NCBI GenBank assembly: GCA_947503395.1
Contig: CANNDP010000009.1
Span: 1 to 21,716 of the forward strand
Reading direction: 5' to 3'
DNA length: 21,716 nucleotides
Source of the DNA: Actinomycetota bacterium
GTDB taxonomy: Bacteria > Actinomycetota > Actinomycetes > Nanopelagicales > Nanopelagicaceae
The notes under the pieces were generated by a model. That model did no database searches, had not been told where the DNA came from, and was given only the letters and a program-made list of their open reading frames with translations. The position numbers and the translations under genes were made by a program. How positions within the stretch are numbered: position 1 is the first letter of the stretch; every line of letters begins with the position of its first letter. Below, piece after piece: positions 14,847 to 21,716 of this stretch.

Positions 14847-16101
14847 TTAGTAGTTGACTCCAAAGCGCTGGAAAATCAGTGATTGTCTTTTTGGTTGTTT
14901 CAATATTTTCAACTTCGACTCCATCAACGGCAAGGCCAATGAGCGCGCCTGCTGTTGCAAGGCGATGATCTTCATAGGTGTGAAAAACTCCAGATTTCAT
15001 AGGCTTTGGATGAATTCTAAGTGCGCTCTCCTCCTCAATGACTTCAGCTCCAAGAGCAGTTAGCTCACTTTTTAAAGCGCTTAATCGATCCGTTTCATGA
15101 AGTCTTAAGTGGCCAATACCGCGTAGATGCGAGGGGGAGTTTGCAAAGCACGCTAGGGCTGCAATTACTGGAGTTAGCTCGCCAACATCACCAAGATCAA
15201 TATCAATTCCTCTTATCTGGCCACTTGATCTAACTCTTAAACCTTGCTCTACAAAGTCGATTGCTCCGCCCATTTCTGAAAATATCTGCCTTAACTGATC
15301 TCCTGGTTGGGTAGTTTTTCTCGGCCAATCTTTGATAATCACTTCGCCGCCACATACTAAAGGCGCTGCCATAAAGACAGCAGCATTAGAGAGATCTGGC
15401 TCAATTACTAAATCAACGCCAGATAAAATACTTGGCTTAACGCTCCATTGATTCGCAATTGAGGTATCAACAACTGCTCCATATTGGGCCAGCATTGCGA
15501 TAGTCATCTCGATGTGAGGCTTTGAGGGAAGGTTTTTGCCAACATTTTTAATCTTAAGTCCCTGCTTCATTAAAGGTGCAACCAATAAGAGCGAGGAGAG
15601 AAATTGACTTGAAGCGCTGGCATCAATTTCAACTTCTCCACCATTTATATAGCCGGCGCCATTTATAACCAAAGGCAAGCTATATCTCCCCTGATGTTCA
15701 ATACTTACTCCAAGGCTTTCGAGCGCCTTGATGACTGGGCCTAGTGGGCGCTGGTGGGAACGCGGATCTCCATCAAAGGAGATCAATCCCTTAGCAAGTG
15801 CTGCAAGAGGTGGAAGAAATCTCATTACAGTTCCGGCATTTCCAACATCAATTCCTGCAGGGCCCAGCAAGGGCGCTGGAGTTATTTTCCAAAGATCTTC
15901 CTCAATCTCAATCTTTACACCAAGGCTAGATAGCGCTTTGATCATTAGATCTGTATCTCTTGAACGCAAACCCTTTCTCAAAGTAGATGGCGATGAGGCA
16001 AGTGCGCTTAAAACCAGAGCTCGATTTGTAACTGATTTTGACCCTGGAATATTTATGGCGCCCGAGATTGGCTTTGATGCCCTAAAGGGTGCGCTCCACA
16101 T
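14839..16101 (-). CDS. aroA: 3-phosphoshikimate 1-carboxyvinyltransferase (EPSP synthase)
   Basis: A 420-aa enzyme of the shikimate pathway, joining shikimate 3-phosphate and phosphoenolpyruvate. Active-site segments are PGSKSVTNRA (K22, R27), GNAGTVMRF (87-95), DPRSHQRPL (112-120), SQFLSSLL (165-172), DLSNAAVF (236-243), GELTP (307-311), HETDRL (335-340) and YEDHR (376-380). It heads the operon aroA-rsgA-hisN-copA. There is no Shine-Dalgarno sequence. TAGACT on the minus strand ends seven bases before the ATG, which suggests a leaderless mRNA. The gene is divergent from the SRAP gene with only 43 bp between start codons. Confidence 0.95.
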   Translation of the reverse strand: MWSAPFRASKPISGAINIPGSKSVTNRALVLSALASSPSTLRKGLRSRDTDLMIKALSSLGVKIEIEEDLWKITPAPLLGPAGIDVGNAGTVMRFLPPLAALAKGLISFDGDPRSHQRPLGPVIKALESLGVSIEHQGRYSLPLVINGAGYINGGEVEIDASASSQFLSSLLLVAPLMKQGLKIKNVGKNLPSKPHIEMTIAMLAQYGAVVDTSIANQWSVKPSILSGVDLVIEPDLSNAAVFMAAPLVCGGEVIIKDWPRKTTQPGDQLRQIFSEMGGAIDFVEQGLRVRSSGQIRGIDIDLGDVGELTPVIAALACFANSPSHLRGIGHLRLHETDRLSALKSELTALGAEVIEEESALRIHPKPMKSGVFHTYEDHRLATAGALIGLAVDGVEVENIETTKKTITDFPALWSQLLNG

Positions 16102-16108
16102 ACTTGAA

Positions 16109-16114
16109 AGTCTA
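16109..16114 (-). promoter_or_regulatory. -10 element for leaderless aroA operon transcript
   Basis: On the minus strand TAGACT is followed by seven bases and the aroA ATG. The region where its -35 would lie overlaps the -10 of the divergent SRAP gene. Confidence 0.42.
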
Positions 16115-16132
16115 GTTCATCGCCTTAAGTAT

Positions 16133-16138
16133 TAGATT
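16133..16138 (+). promoter_or_regulatory. -10 element for SRAP gene
   Basis: TAGATT is followed by AGGAGT and the ATG. The AGGAG is too close to the start codon (one base) to act as a normal ribosome-binding site, while the six-base gap from the -10 fits a leaderless mRNA. The -10 faces the aroA -10 across 18 bp. Confidence 0.42.
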
Positions 16139-16144
16139 AGGAGT

Positions 16145-16852
16145 ATGTGCGGAAGATATGCCCTATCGGCGATGATCAGCGATATTGCTGAAGAGTTTTC
16201 CACCAATAGCGCTCCAGGCATCAGCCTTCCCGCCGATTGGAATATTAAGCCAACCAATGATGTCTACATCATTAAAAATCAAGCAATTGAAATTGCCTCC
16301 TGGGGGATGATTGCGCATTGGTCTAAGAGCGATGATGAGGCAGCAAAATCTCAATCAAGTGCTATCAATGCAAGATCTGAAAGTGTTCATGAGAAGCCAA
16401 CTTTCAAAAGCGCTTTCATAAGTAATCGCTGCTTAATTCCTGCAACTGGTTACTATGAGTGGGCAAGTGAGCTTGGAAAATATAAGACTAAGCAACCGAT
16501 ATATATTTCAAGAGATGATGAAAAACTACTTGCCTTTAGTGGAATCTTTCAAAGTTGGACATCTCCTTCAGGAAGAGTGATCCAATCTGTTGCAATTATT
16601 ACTAGGCAGGCAGTTGGCCAATTGGCTCAAGTACATAGCCGGATGCCAGTATTTCTCCCAAGGCAGAGATGGCAAGATTGGATGAATCCCAAGATTAATG
16701 ATGTTGAAAGGATTAGATCTCTTATGGATGTTCCAAATCCTGATGCAAATCTTCGCTTTCATCCAGTATCAAGTGCGGTCAATTCGATTACTGGTAGCGG
16801 GCCGGGGCTTATTGAGCCAATTGAATTAGGAGAGCCGGAGACCCTCTTTTAG
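16145..16852 (+). CDS. SRAP (HMCES/YedK) abasic-site DNA-protein crosslinking protein
   Basis: A 235-aa SOS-response-associated peptidase family protein. These proteins attach covalently to abasic sites in single-stranded DNA through an N-terminal cysteine exposed by removal of Met1. All key residues are visible: C2 in MCGRYAL, N75 in AINAR, E105 in TGYYEW and H164 in VHSRMP. The MCGR start makes the start codon certain. The same gene sits next to aroA in Mycobacterium (Rv3226c type). I saw no LexA-like operator in the short upstream gap. The length is typical. Confidence 0.92.
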   Translation: MCGRYALSAMISDIAEEFSTNSAPGISLPADWNIKPTNDVYIIKNQAIEIASWGMIAHWSKSDDEAAKSQSSAINARSESVHEKPTFKSAFISNRCLIPATGYYEWASELGKYKTKQPIYISRDDEKLLAFSGIFQSWTSPSGRVIQSVAIITRQAVGQLAQVHSRMPVFLPRQRWQDWMNPKINDVERIRSLMDVPNPDANLRFHPVSSAVNSITGSGPGLIEPIELGEPETLF

Positions 16853-16855
16853 GCA

Positions 16856-16882
16856 GGGAATAAAGCTCTGGATATGCGGGTT
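16856..16882 (+). promoter_or_regulatory. SigR-type promoter upstream of sigR (autoregulation)
   Basis: GGGAAT (16856-16861) is followed after exactly 18 bases by GTT (16880-16882). The SigR/SigH consensus is GGAAT, 18-19 bases, GTT. The expected start point falls at or next to the sigR ATG at 16891, so the message is probably leaderless. The site lies in the 38 bp between the SRAP stop codon and sigR. Confidence 0.68.
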
Positions 16883-16890
16883 AGGCTGCT

Positions 16891-17553
16891 ATGGCGATAA
16901 CCTTAGATTTAATGCCAACCGAAATTTCAAATCAAGGCTCCAGGGATGCTGGAGGGTTAGTTCGCGTTGATCGCGAGAAGGAAAGTGCTGAGCAGAGACG
17001 AAAGAGATTCGAAGCTGATGCGCTGCAATATATGAATCAGCTCTATTCGGCAGCACTTCGATATACCAAGAATCCAGCAGATGCCCAAGATTTAGTTCAA
17101 GATACTTATGCCAAAGCCTATGTTTCTTTCCATCAATTTGAGCCAGGGACTAATTTAAAAGCTTGGCTTTATCGAATATTAACTACAACTTTTATCAATA
17201 CTTATCGAAAAGACCAGAGAAGACCTCAACTATCAGATCAAGAGTTAGAGGACTGGCAGATAGCTGATGCTTCATCTCATACCAGCGATCAGGGTAAGTC
17301 TGCAGAAGATGTTGCTTTAGAAAACCTGCCTGATAGTGATATCAAACGTGCGCTAGCTGAAATTCCTGAAGAGTTTCGTATTGCTGTGTACTTAGCAGAT
17401 GTAGAGGGATTTTCTTATAAAGAAATTGCCGAGATTGTTGGCGTGCCAACCGGAACTGTTATGTCAAGACTTCACAGAGGGCGCAAGCAACTACGTGAGA
17501 AGTTAACTGATTACGCGCGTGAACTTGGATATACCAAGGGAGGCAAGAAATGA
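16891..17553 (+). CDS. sigR: ECF sigma factor of the SigR/SigH thiol-stress type
   Basis: A 220-aa sigma factor. A charged N-terminal extension (1-38) precedes sigma region 2 (about 40-108, with DAQDLVQDTYAKAY and LKAWLYRILTTTFINTYR). An acidic linker leads to sigma region 4 (about 150-205, EEFRIAVYLADVEGFSY, GVPTGTVMSRLHRGR). These segments are close to Streptomyces SigR and mycobacterial SigH, which direct thioredoxin, mycothiol and proteolysis genes during disulfide stress. The rsrA gene follows with an ATGA overlap. A second in-frame ATG at codon 8 could give a slightly shorter form. A SigR-type promoter lies directly upstream. Confidence 0.9.
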   Translation: MAITLDLMPTEISNQGSRDAGGLVRVDREKESAEQRRKRFEADALQYMNQLYSAALRYTKNPADAQDLVQDTYAKAYVSFHQFEPGTNLKAWLYRILTTTFINTYRKDQRRPQLSDQELEDWQIADASSHTSDQGKSAEDVALENLPDSDIKRALAEIPEEFRIAVYLADVEGFSYKEIAEIVGVPTGTVMSRLHRGRKQLREKLTDYARELGYTKGGKK

Positions 17554-17924
17554 GCATCCCGTGTGCTAAGTGTTGTGAGAATTTAGTTCTATTCATAGAT
17601 AACGAAATAGATGACTCTGCAACTTTTAATGAAATTGCTTTTCACTTGCAAGATTGCCAGGGATGTCGCGGTGAGATGGAGAGCCAGAGAGCTGCTCTTA
17701 ATCTGATTCAATCTCTTTTATCTAGATCATGTTGTGAGAGCGCCCCTTCCAGCCTCCAAGAACAGATTGCTCTCCGTCTTGCCCAGCTTGCAAACCAAGA
17801 GATGCTTACCTCCTCTCAGAGCGAGATTATTACCCAGTATCGCCGAACTGAAATCACAATTGATGGCCAAACTTCAATCGAGATTGAAACTTCTCACGAA
17901 ATCAGGCGCGACTTTCCCTTTTAG
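17550..17924 (+). CDS. rsrA: Zinc-binding redox-sensing anti-sigma factor (RsrA-type)
   Basis: A 124-aa ZAS-family anti-sigma factor. The signature H32-x3-C36-x2-C39 (HLQDCQGC) is intact, with N-terminal C5, C8 and C9 and the C61-C62 pair after the conserved SRS, as in RsrA. In the family, zinc-bound RsrA holds SigR, and disulfide formation expels zinc and frees the sigma factor. C9 in CENLVLFIDNEID occupies the place of the zinc/trigger cysteine C11 of Streptomyces RsrA. A tail of about 35 residues beyond the core (90-124, rich in Thr, Ile and Glu) is not part of the fold I know. The start overlaps the sigR stop. Confidence 0.87.
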   Translation: MSIPCAKCCENLVLFIDNEIDDSATFNEIAFHLQDCQGCRGEMESQRAALNLIQSLLSRSCCESAPSSLQEQIALRLAQLANQEMLTSSQSEIITQYRRTEITIDGQTSIEIETSHEIRRDFPF

Positions 17925-17939
17925 TTAACCCCGTCCTGC

Positions 17940-17945
17940 TAGGTT
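17940..17945 (+). promoter_or_regulatory. -10 element for thioesterase gene inside an inverted repeat
   Basis: TAGGTT ends seven bases before the ATG at 17953. It overlaps the right arm of AGTTAACC (17923-17930) paired with GGTTAATT (17942-17949), an 8-bp inverted repeat with one G-U and an 11-base loop. The repeat may be an operator or a weak terminator for sigR-rsrA. Confidence 0.35.
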
Positions 17946-17952
17946 AATTTCT

Positions 17953-18363
17953 ATGCAAGCAGAGTTAATTCTTGGAGCTGTTGGTATATCCCAGATGGTG
18001 GTCAGGCCTGGAGATACCGCACTTGCTCATGGCAGTGGAGATATGCCAATACTTTCATCAAGTTTTCTAATCACCTTGATGGAAAGTGCTTGCAATTCAG
18101 CTATTGCTGAGTTTTTAGAAAATGGTGAGACTACAACGCTTACTGATATGGAGCTTGAAATACATGATGCTCTAGGTATTGGCAGTGAGATTCAAGGCTC
18201 TGCAACATGTGTTAGCTATGAAGAGGGAATTCTTACCTTTGCCTGCGAGATTCATGATGGATCTCGGTTGATTGCGGCATCAGTAATGCGCCGCGCACTT
18301 GTTGAGAGAGTAACTTTTCTAGCTAGAACTGCAGCGCTCTCACTAAACTCTGGCAGCAGGTAG
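17953..18363 (+). CDS. Hot-dog fold acyl-CoA thioesterase, FlK-like
   Basis: A 136-aa single hot-dog domain. The pattern S36, E44 (ITLMESACNSA) and H71 (LEIHDALGIGSEI) lines up with the Thr-Glu-His triad of the fluoroacetyl-CoA thioesterase FlK and related small thioesterases, with Ser in the Thr place. The central SEIQGSATCVSYEEGILTF and the closing RRALV match the usual beta-strand pattern. The likely reaction is hydrolysis of a short acyl-CoA; the actual substrate is unknown and resistance to fluoroacetate should not be assumed. It is 28 bp downstream of rsrA with its own possible promoter, and ends 8 bp from the convergent kgd gene. Confidence 0.72.
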   Translation: MQAELILGAVGISQMVVRPGDTALAHGSGDMPILSSSFLITLMESACNSAIAEFLENGETTTLTDMELEIHDALGIGSEIQGSATCVSYEEGILTFACEIHDGSRLIAASVMRRALVERVTFLARTAALSLNSGSR

Positions 18364-18371
18364 TAGCAAAA

Positions 18372-21300
18372 CTAGCTTGCAAACACCTCTGCAAGAAGCG
18401 CTTTCTGTTCCTGCTCATGCATATAGATACTTCCAGTAGCAGGGCTTGCAGCAGATTTTCTAGAAACTCTATTTAGCTTTCTTGCCCCAAGTGCCTCTTG
18501 AAGATTACTTGAAATAAATGGCCATGGACCTTGATTTGCTGGCTCATCCTGAACCCAGACTAACTTCGCATTAGGCGCCTTTGAAAGCTCTGCCAATATT
18601 TGATCGATAGCAAGTGGATAGAGCTGCTCTAGCCTTACTATCGCTGTCGAGTTATCTGAGCGTTTTGCTCTCTCTGCTAATAACTCCCAATAAATTTTTC
18701 CGCTACAAAGAACTATCTTTGAAGCGCTATTGATTGCGGGATCACTTAGAACTGGAGTAAATGTTCCAGAGGTGAAATCTGTGAGCTGGGCAGCGGCAGC
18801 CTTTAGTCGAAGCATGGACTTAGGTTCAAAGACAATTAACGGTCTTCTGGCAGGGTTTTTCACATGCCAGCGCAATAGATGGAAATAAGAAGCAGCAGAA
18901 CTTGGCTGGGCAATGGTCATGTTATTTTCAGCTGCCAGGGTTAAGAAACGTTCAATTCGTCCCGATGAGTGATCAGGGCCTTGTCCTTCATAGCCATGAG
19001 GCAGCAGCATTACCAGCGATGATCTCTCGCCCCACTTTTGTAGTGATGAGGAGATAAATTCATCAATAATTGTTTGTGCACCATTGGCAAAATCACCAAA
19101 TTGAGCTTCCCATAGAACGAGAGCATCTTCACGCTCTAGTGAGTATCCATACTCAAATCCAAGTGCGGCATACTCTGAGAGCAGTGAATCAATGACAAAG
19201 AGATGAGTACTTCCACTAATTAGCTCGCGCAGCGGAATCCACTCTGATCCGTTTTCATAATCACGAATTACTGCATGGCGATTAGAGAAAGTTCCACGAC
19301 CAACATCTTGACCTGCAAGTCTTACGGTGTGACCCTCGAGAAGTAGAGAGCCAAGTGCAAGCATCTCACCGCCTGACCAATCTATGGTTCCATCATCAAG
19401 CATTGTGACGCGTCGTTGTAGCTGTGGAGCAAGTTTTGGATGCACTTTAAATCCTTGCGGTGTTGCTACTTGAGTAGCAGCAATGTTTCTCACCACTTCT
19501 TCACTAATTGCAGTATTTGCCTTAAGCGGATCTAACTCTTCTAGTTTATTGAATGCAGGTTTTTCTGGAAGCTTGTCATGAACCATATTAAAGATTGCTT
19601 CTAGTTGACCCTGGAATTCCTTTGCAATTTCATCAGACTCTTCTTGGGTGATATCGCCACGTCCAACTAGCGCTTCGGCATAGAGAACACGAGTTGAGCG
19701 CTTGGCATCAATTAATTTATACATTCTTGGTTGTGTAAAGCTTGGTTCATCGCCCTCATTATGTCCGCGCCGTCTATAGCAGACCATGTCTATGATGACA
19801 TCTTTGTTAAAGCTCTGGCGATATTCAAAGGCAACTCTTGCAACTCTTACACATGCCTCAGGATCATCGCCATTGACATGAAATACCGGAGCTTGAATCA
19901 TCTTGGCAATATCGGTGCAATAGCGAGAGGTGCGAGCAGAATCTGGTGAGGTAGTAAAGCCCACCTGATTATTAATGACTACATGGATAGTTCCTCCGGT
20001 GCGATAACCGCGAAGTTGCGACATATTTAGCGTCTCTGAAACCACGCCCTGGCCGGCAAATGCAGCATCGCCATGAATTAATACTGGAAGAACGCTATAG
20101 ATATCTCTTACATTCTTCTTATCTTGCTTGGCCCTAACAATTCCTTCAAGAACAGGGTTTACTGCCTCAAGATGTGATGGATTTGCTGCAAGATATATCT
20201 TGGTTTGATCGCCAGATTCAGTTATGAAGTCCCCATATGTTCCAAGGTGATACTTCACATCTCCTGAGCCCTGAACCTCATTTTCTTGATAGTGGCCTTC
20301 AAATTCTTGGAAGATCTGTCCATAATTCTTTCCAGCGACATTAGCTAAGACATTTAACCTTCCGCGGTGCGGCATTCCAATGCAGACCTCATCTAATTTT
20401 GCTTTTGCGGCAAATCTCGCAATTGCATCAAGAATTGGAATAACTGATTCGCCGCCCTCCAGTGAGAAGCGCTTTTGTCCCACAAACTTTGTGTGAAGAA
20501 ATGTTTCAAAAGCTTCTGCAGAATTTAACTTGCGAAGTATTCTTAGCTGCTCCTCCCTTGGGAAGAATGGAGAGCCAACTTCAACTTGGCTCTGAATCCA
20601 CTTGCGCTCCTCTGGCGAGTCGATATACATATACTCAATGCCAATTGATCTGCAGTAAGAGTCGCGCAAGATTCCTAGGATATTTCGCATTTTTGCATAA
20701 GGGCGACCGCTAAAACCGCCAGTTGCAATTTCTCTATCAAGATCCCAGAGCGTTAGGCCATGGGTAATTACATCAAGATCTGGATGGCTGCGTTGTTTGT
20801 ATTCCAGTGGATCTGTATCAGCCATTAAGTGGCCGCTTGTGCGGTAGGCCTGAATTAACTGCTGCAGACGGGCTGCTTTATTTAGCTGCTCTTTGCCCTC
20901 TGGAATGTCGTTATGCCAAGTAATTGGAACGTATGGGATTCGAAGGGCAGCAAATATCTCTTCATAGAAATTATCTGCTCCTAATAAAATCTCATGGATT
21001 TTCTTTAGGAAGTCGCCTGATTGCGCTCCTTGAATAATGCGATGGTCATAGGTGGAGGTCAGAGTAATTACTTTAGAGATTGCAAGGTTTGCAATTGTTT
21101 CCTCACTTGCGCCTTGAAACTCGGCTGGATAATCCATCGCTCCAACGCCAAGAATCAAGCCCTGGCCAGTTACTAGCCTAGGCACAGAGTGAACTGTTCC
21201 CAGAGTTCCAGGATTGGTTAGCGAGACAGTTGTGCCACTGAAATCTTCGACACTGAGAGCTCCAGAGCGAGCTTTCTTTACTAACGCTTCATAAGAGGCC

Positions 21301-21716
21301 CAGAAATTTCCAAAATCAAGGCCTTCACATCCCTTAATGGATGGCACAAGTAATTGGCGAGATCCATCTTCTTTAGTTAAATCAATAGCAATCCCAAGAT
21401 TGATGTGATCGGGATATCCAATAGCTGGTTTTCCATCGAGCTCAGTAAAGAAGGTATTCATCTCTGGATTTTCGCGAAGCGCCTTGATCATGGCATAGCC
21501 AATTAGGTGGGTGAATGAAACCTTTCCACCTCTGGCTCGCTTTAAATGATTATTAATTACGGTGCGATTATCAATCATTAATTTGGCAGGAATTGCTCTA
21601 ACACTTGTTGCTGTTGGAACTGTGAGTGAAGCTTCCATACTTGTAACAACTCGAGCCGAAACTCCTCTAAGTGGTTCAACTCTTGCAGCAGTTGGGGTTG
21701 CAACTTGTGGAGCAGA
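18372..21716 (-). CDS. kgd: Multifunctional 2-oxoglutarate decarboxylase/dehydrogenase Kgd, 5'-truncated by window edge
   Basis: The frame is open to the right edge; 1114 residues are visible of about 1,200-1,250 usual, so only the N-terminal helper region is missing. The fused actinobacterial layout is clear. An E2-like succinyltransferase core (visible residues about 1-245) has PLRGVSARVVTSM and STYDHRIIQGAQSGDF, with the catalytic-type histidine. The thiamine-diphosphate E1 part follows, with GMPHRGRLNVLANV, AANPSHLEAVNPV, HGDAAFAGQGVVSETLNMS, NNQVGFTTSP and YRRRGHNEGDEPSFTQP. The C-terminal domain has ALVLWEAQFGDFANGAQ and MLLPHGYEGQGPDHSSGRIE. It converts 2-oxoglutarate toward succinyl-CoA (with Lpd and an E2) or succinic semialdehyde in the TCA cycle. 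ATG codons inside the frame are not the start, because homology continues upstream to the edge. Confidence 0.95.
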   Translation of the reverse strand, partial: SAPQVATPTAARVEPLRGVSARVVTSMEASLTVPTATSVRAIPAKLMIDNRTVINNHLKRARGGKVSFTHLIGYAMIKALRENPEMNTFFTELDGKPAIGYPDHINLGIAIDLTKEDGSRQLLVPSIKGCEGLDFGNFWASYEALVKKARSGALSVEDFSGTTVSLTNPGTLGTVHSVPRLVTGQGLILGVGAMDYPAEFQGASEETIANLAISKVITLTSTYDHRIIQGAQSGDFLKKIHEILLGADNFYEEIFAALRIPYVPITWHNDIPEGKEQLNKAARLQQLIQAYRTSGHLMADTDPLEYKQRSHPDLDVITHGLTLWDLDREIATGGFSGRPYAKMRNILGILRDSYCRSIGIEYMYIDSPEERKWIQSQVEVGSPFFPREEQLRILRKLNSAEAFETFLHTKFVGQKRFSLEGGESVIPILDAIARFAAKAKLDEVCIGMPHRGRLNVLANVAGKNYGQIFQEFEGHYQENEVQGSGDVKYHLGTYGDFITESGDQTKIYLAANPSHLEAVNPVLEGIVRAKQDKKNVRDIYSVLPVLIHGDAAFAGQGVVSETLNMSQLRGYRTGGTIHVVINNQVGFTTSPDSARTSRYCTDIAKMIQAPVFHVNGDDPEACVRVARVAFEYRQSFNKDVIIDMVCYRRRGHNEGDEPSFTQPRMYKLIDAKRSTRVLYAEALVGRGDITQEESDEIAKEFQGQLEAIFNMVHDKLPEKPAFNKLEELDPLKANTAISEEVVRNIAATQVATPQGFKVHPKLAPQLQRRVTMLDDGTIDWSGGEMLALGSLLLEGHTVRLAGQDVGRGTFSNRHAVIRDYENGSEWIPLRELISGSTHLFVIDSLLSEYAALGFEYGYSLEREDALVLWEAQFGDFANGAQTIIDEFISSSLQKWGERSSLVMLLPHGYEGQGPDHSSGRIERFLTLAAENNMTIAQPSSAASYFHLLRWHVKNPARRPLIVFEPKSMLRLKAAAAQLTDFTSGTFTPVLSDPAINSASKIVLCSGKIYWELLAERAKRSDNSTAIVRLEQLYPLAIDQILAELSKAPNAKLVWVQDEPANQGPWPFISSNLQEALGARKLNRVSRKSAASPATGSIYMHEQEQKALLAEVFAS

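Noticed and set aside
18364..18371. Terminator between the thioesterase and kgd genes
   Set aside because: The eight-base gap holds no hairpin, and no clear stem-loop with T-tract is seen in the adjacent coding ends.

Overview
The window reads as a piece of chromosome from a low-GC, compact actinobacterium. The gene set and order (AarF kinase, ThiF-like cyclodehydratase, DUF5679, Zincin_2 protein, PDZ-Lon protease, UPF0182; then aroA-rsgA, SRAP protein, sigR/sigH-rsrA; then the fused actinobacterial 2-oxoglutarate decarboxylase kgd) is the one I know from Mycobacterium and Streptomyces. The AT-rich codons, tiny intergenic gaps and apparent leaderless promoters fit a streamlined freshwater lineage such as Nanopelagicales (acI). 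The lineage is inferred from content, not from a marker-gene search. No insertion sequence, prophage, CRISPR array or integrase is visible.

Layout. Positions 1-420: the 5' part of a YqhA/UPF0114-like membrane protein and tRNA-Lys(CTT), both on the minus strand, with a good promoter. 449-1216: a membrane-anchored or secreted HNH/DUF1524 nuclease. 1221-4741 (minus): AarF/ABC1 kinase, ThiF/TOMM-type cyclodehydratase-like protein, a 52-aa zinc-ribbon protein (DUF5679) and a YgjP-type metallopeptidase. 4742-4943: an intergenic gap holding what looks like a complete small-RNA unit on the plus strand (promoter, rod-like fold, T-run). 4944-6269 (minus): a Zincin_2 family protein whose metal-binding residues appear lost. 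6436-10650 (plus): small membrane protein, PDZ-Lon protease and UPF0182 membrane protein. 10697-10773: initiator tRNA-Met. 10796-16101 (minus): the operon aroA-rsgA-hisN-copA, with overlapping or closely abutting genes. 16145-18363 (plus): SRAP/HMCES-type DNA-protein crosslinking protein, ECF sigma SigR with its zinc anti-sigma RsrA under a textbook SigR promoter, and a FlK-like hot-dog thioesterase. 18372 to the end (minus): kgd, 5'-truncated by the window edge.

How it works together: sigR-rsrA should form an autoregulated thiol-oxidative-stress switch. The aroA operon joins aromatic amino-acid synthesis, ribosome maturation, histidine synthesis (or another sugar/inositol phosphatase step) and copper export. 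The 6436-10650 block is envelope and quality-control related. The most novel-looking items are the candidate 80-nt RNA at 4863-4942, the apparently inactivated Zincin_2 protein, and the cyclodehydratase-like protein without a YcaO partner.
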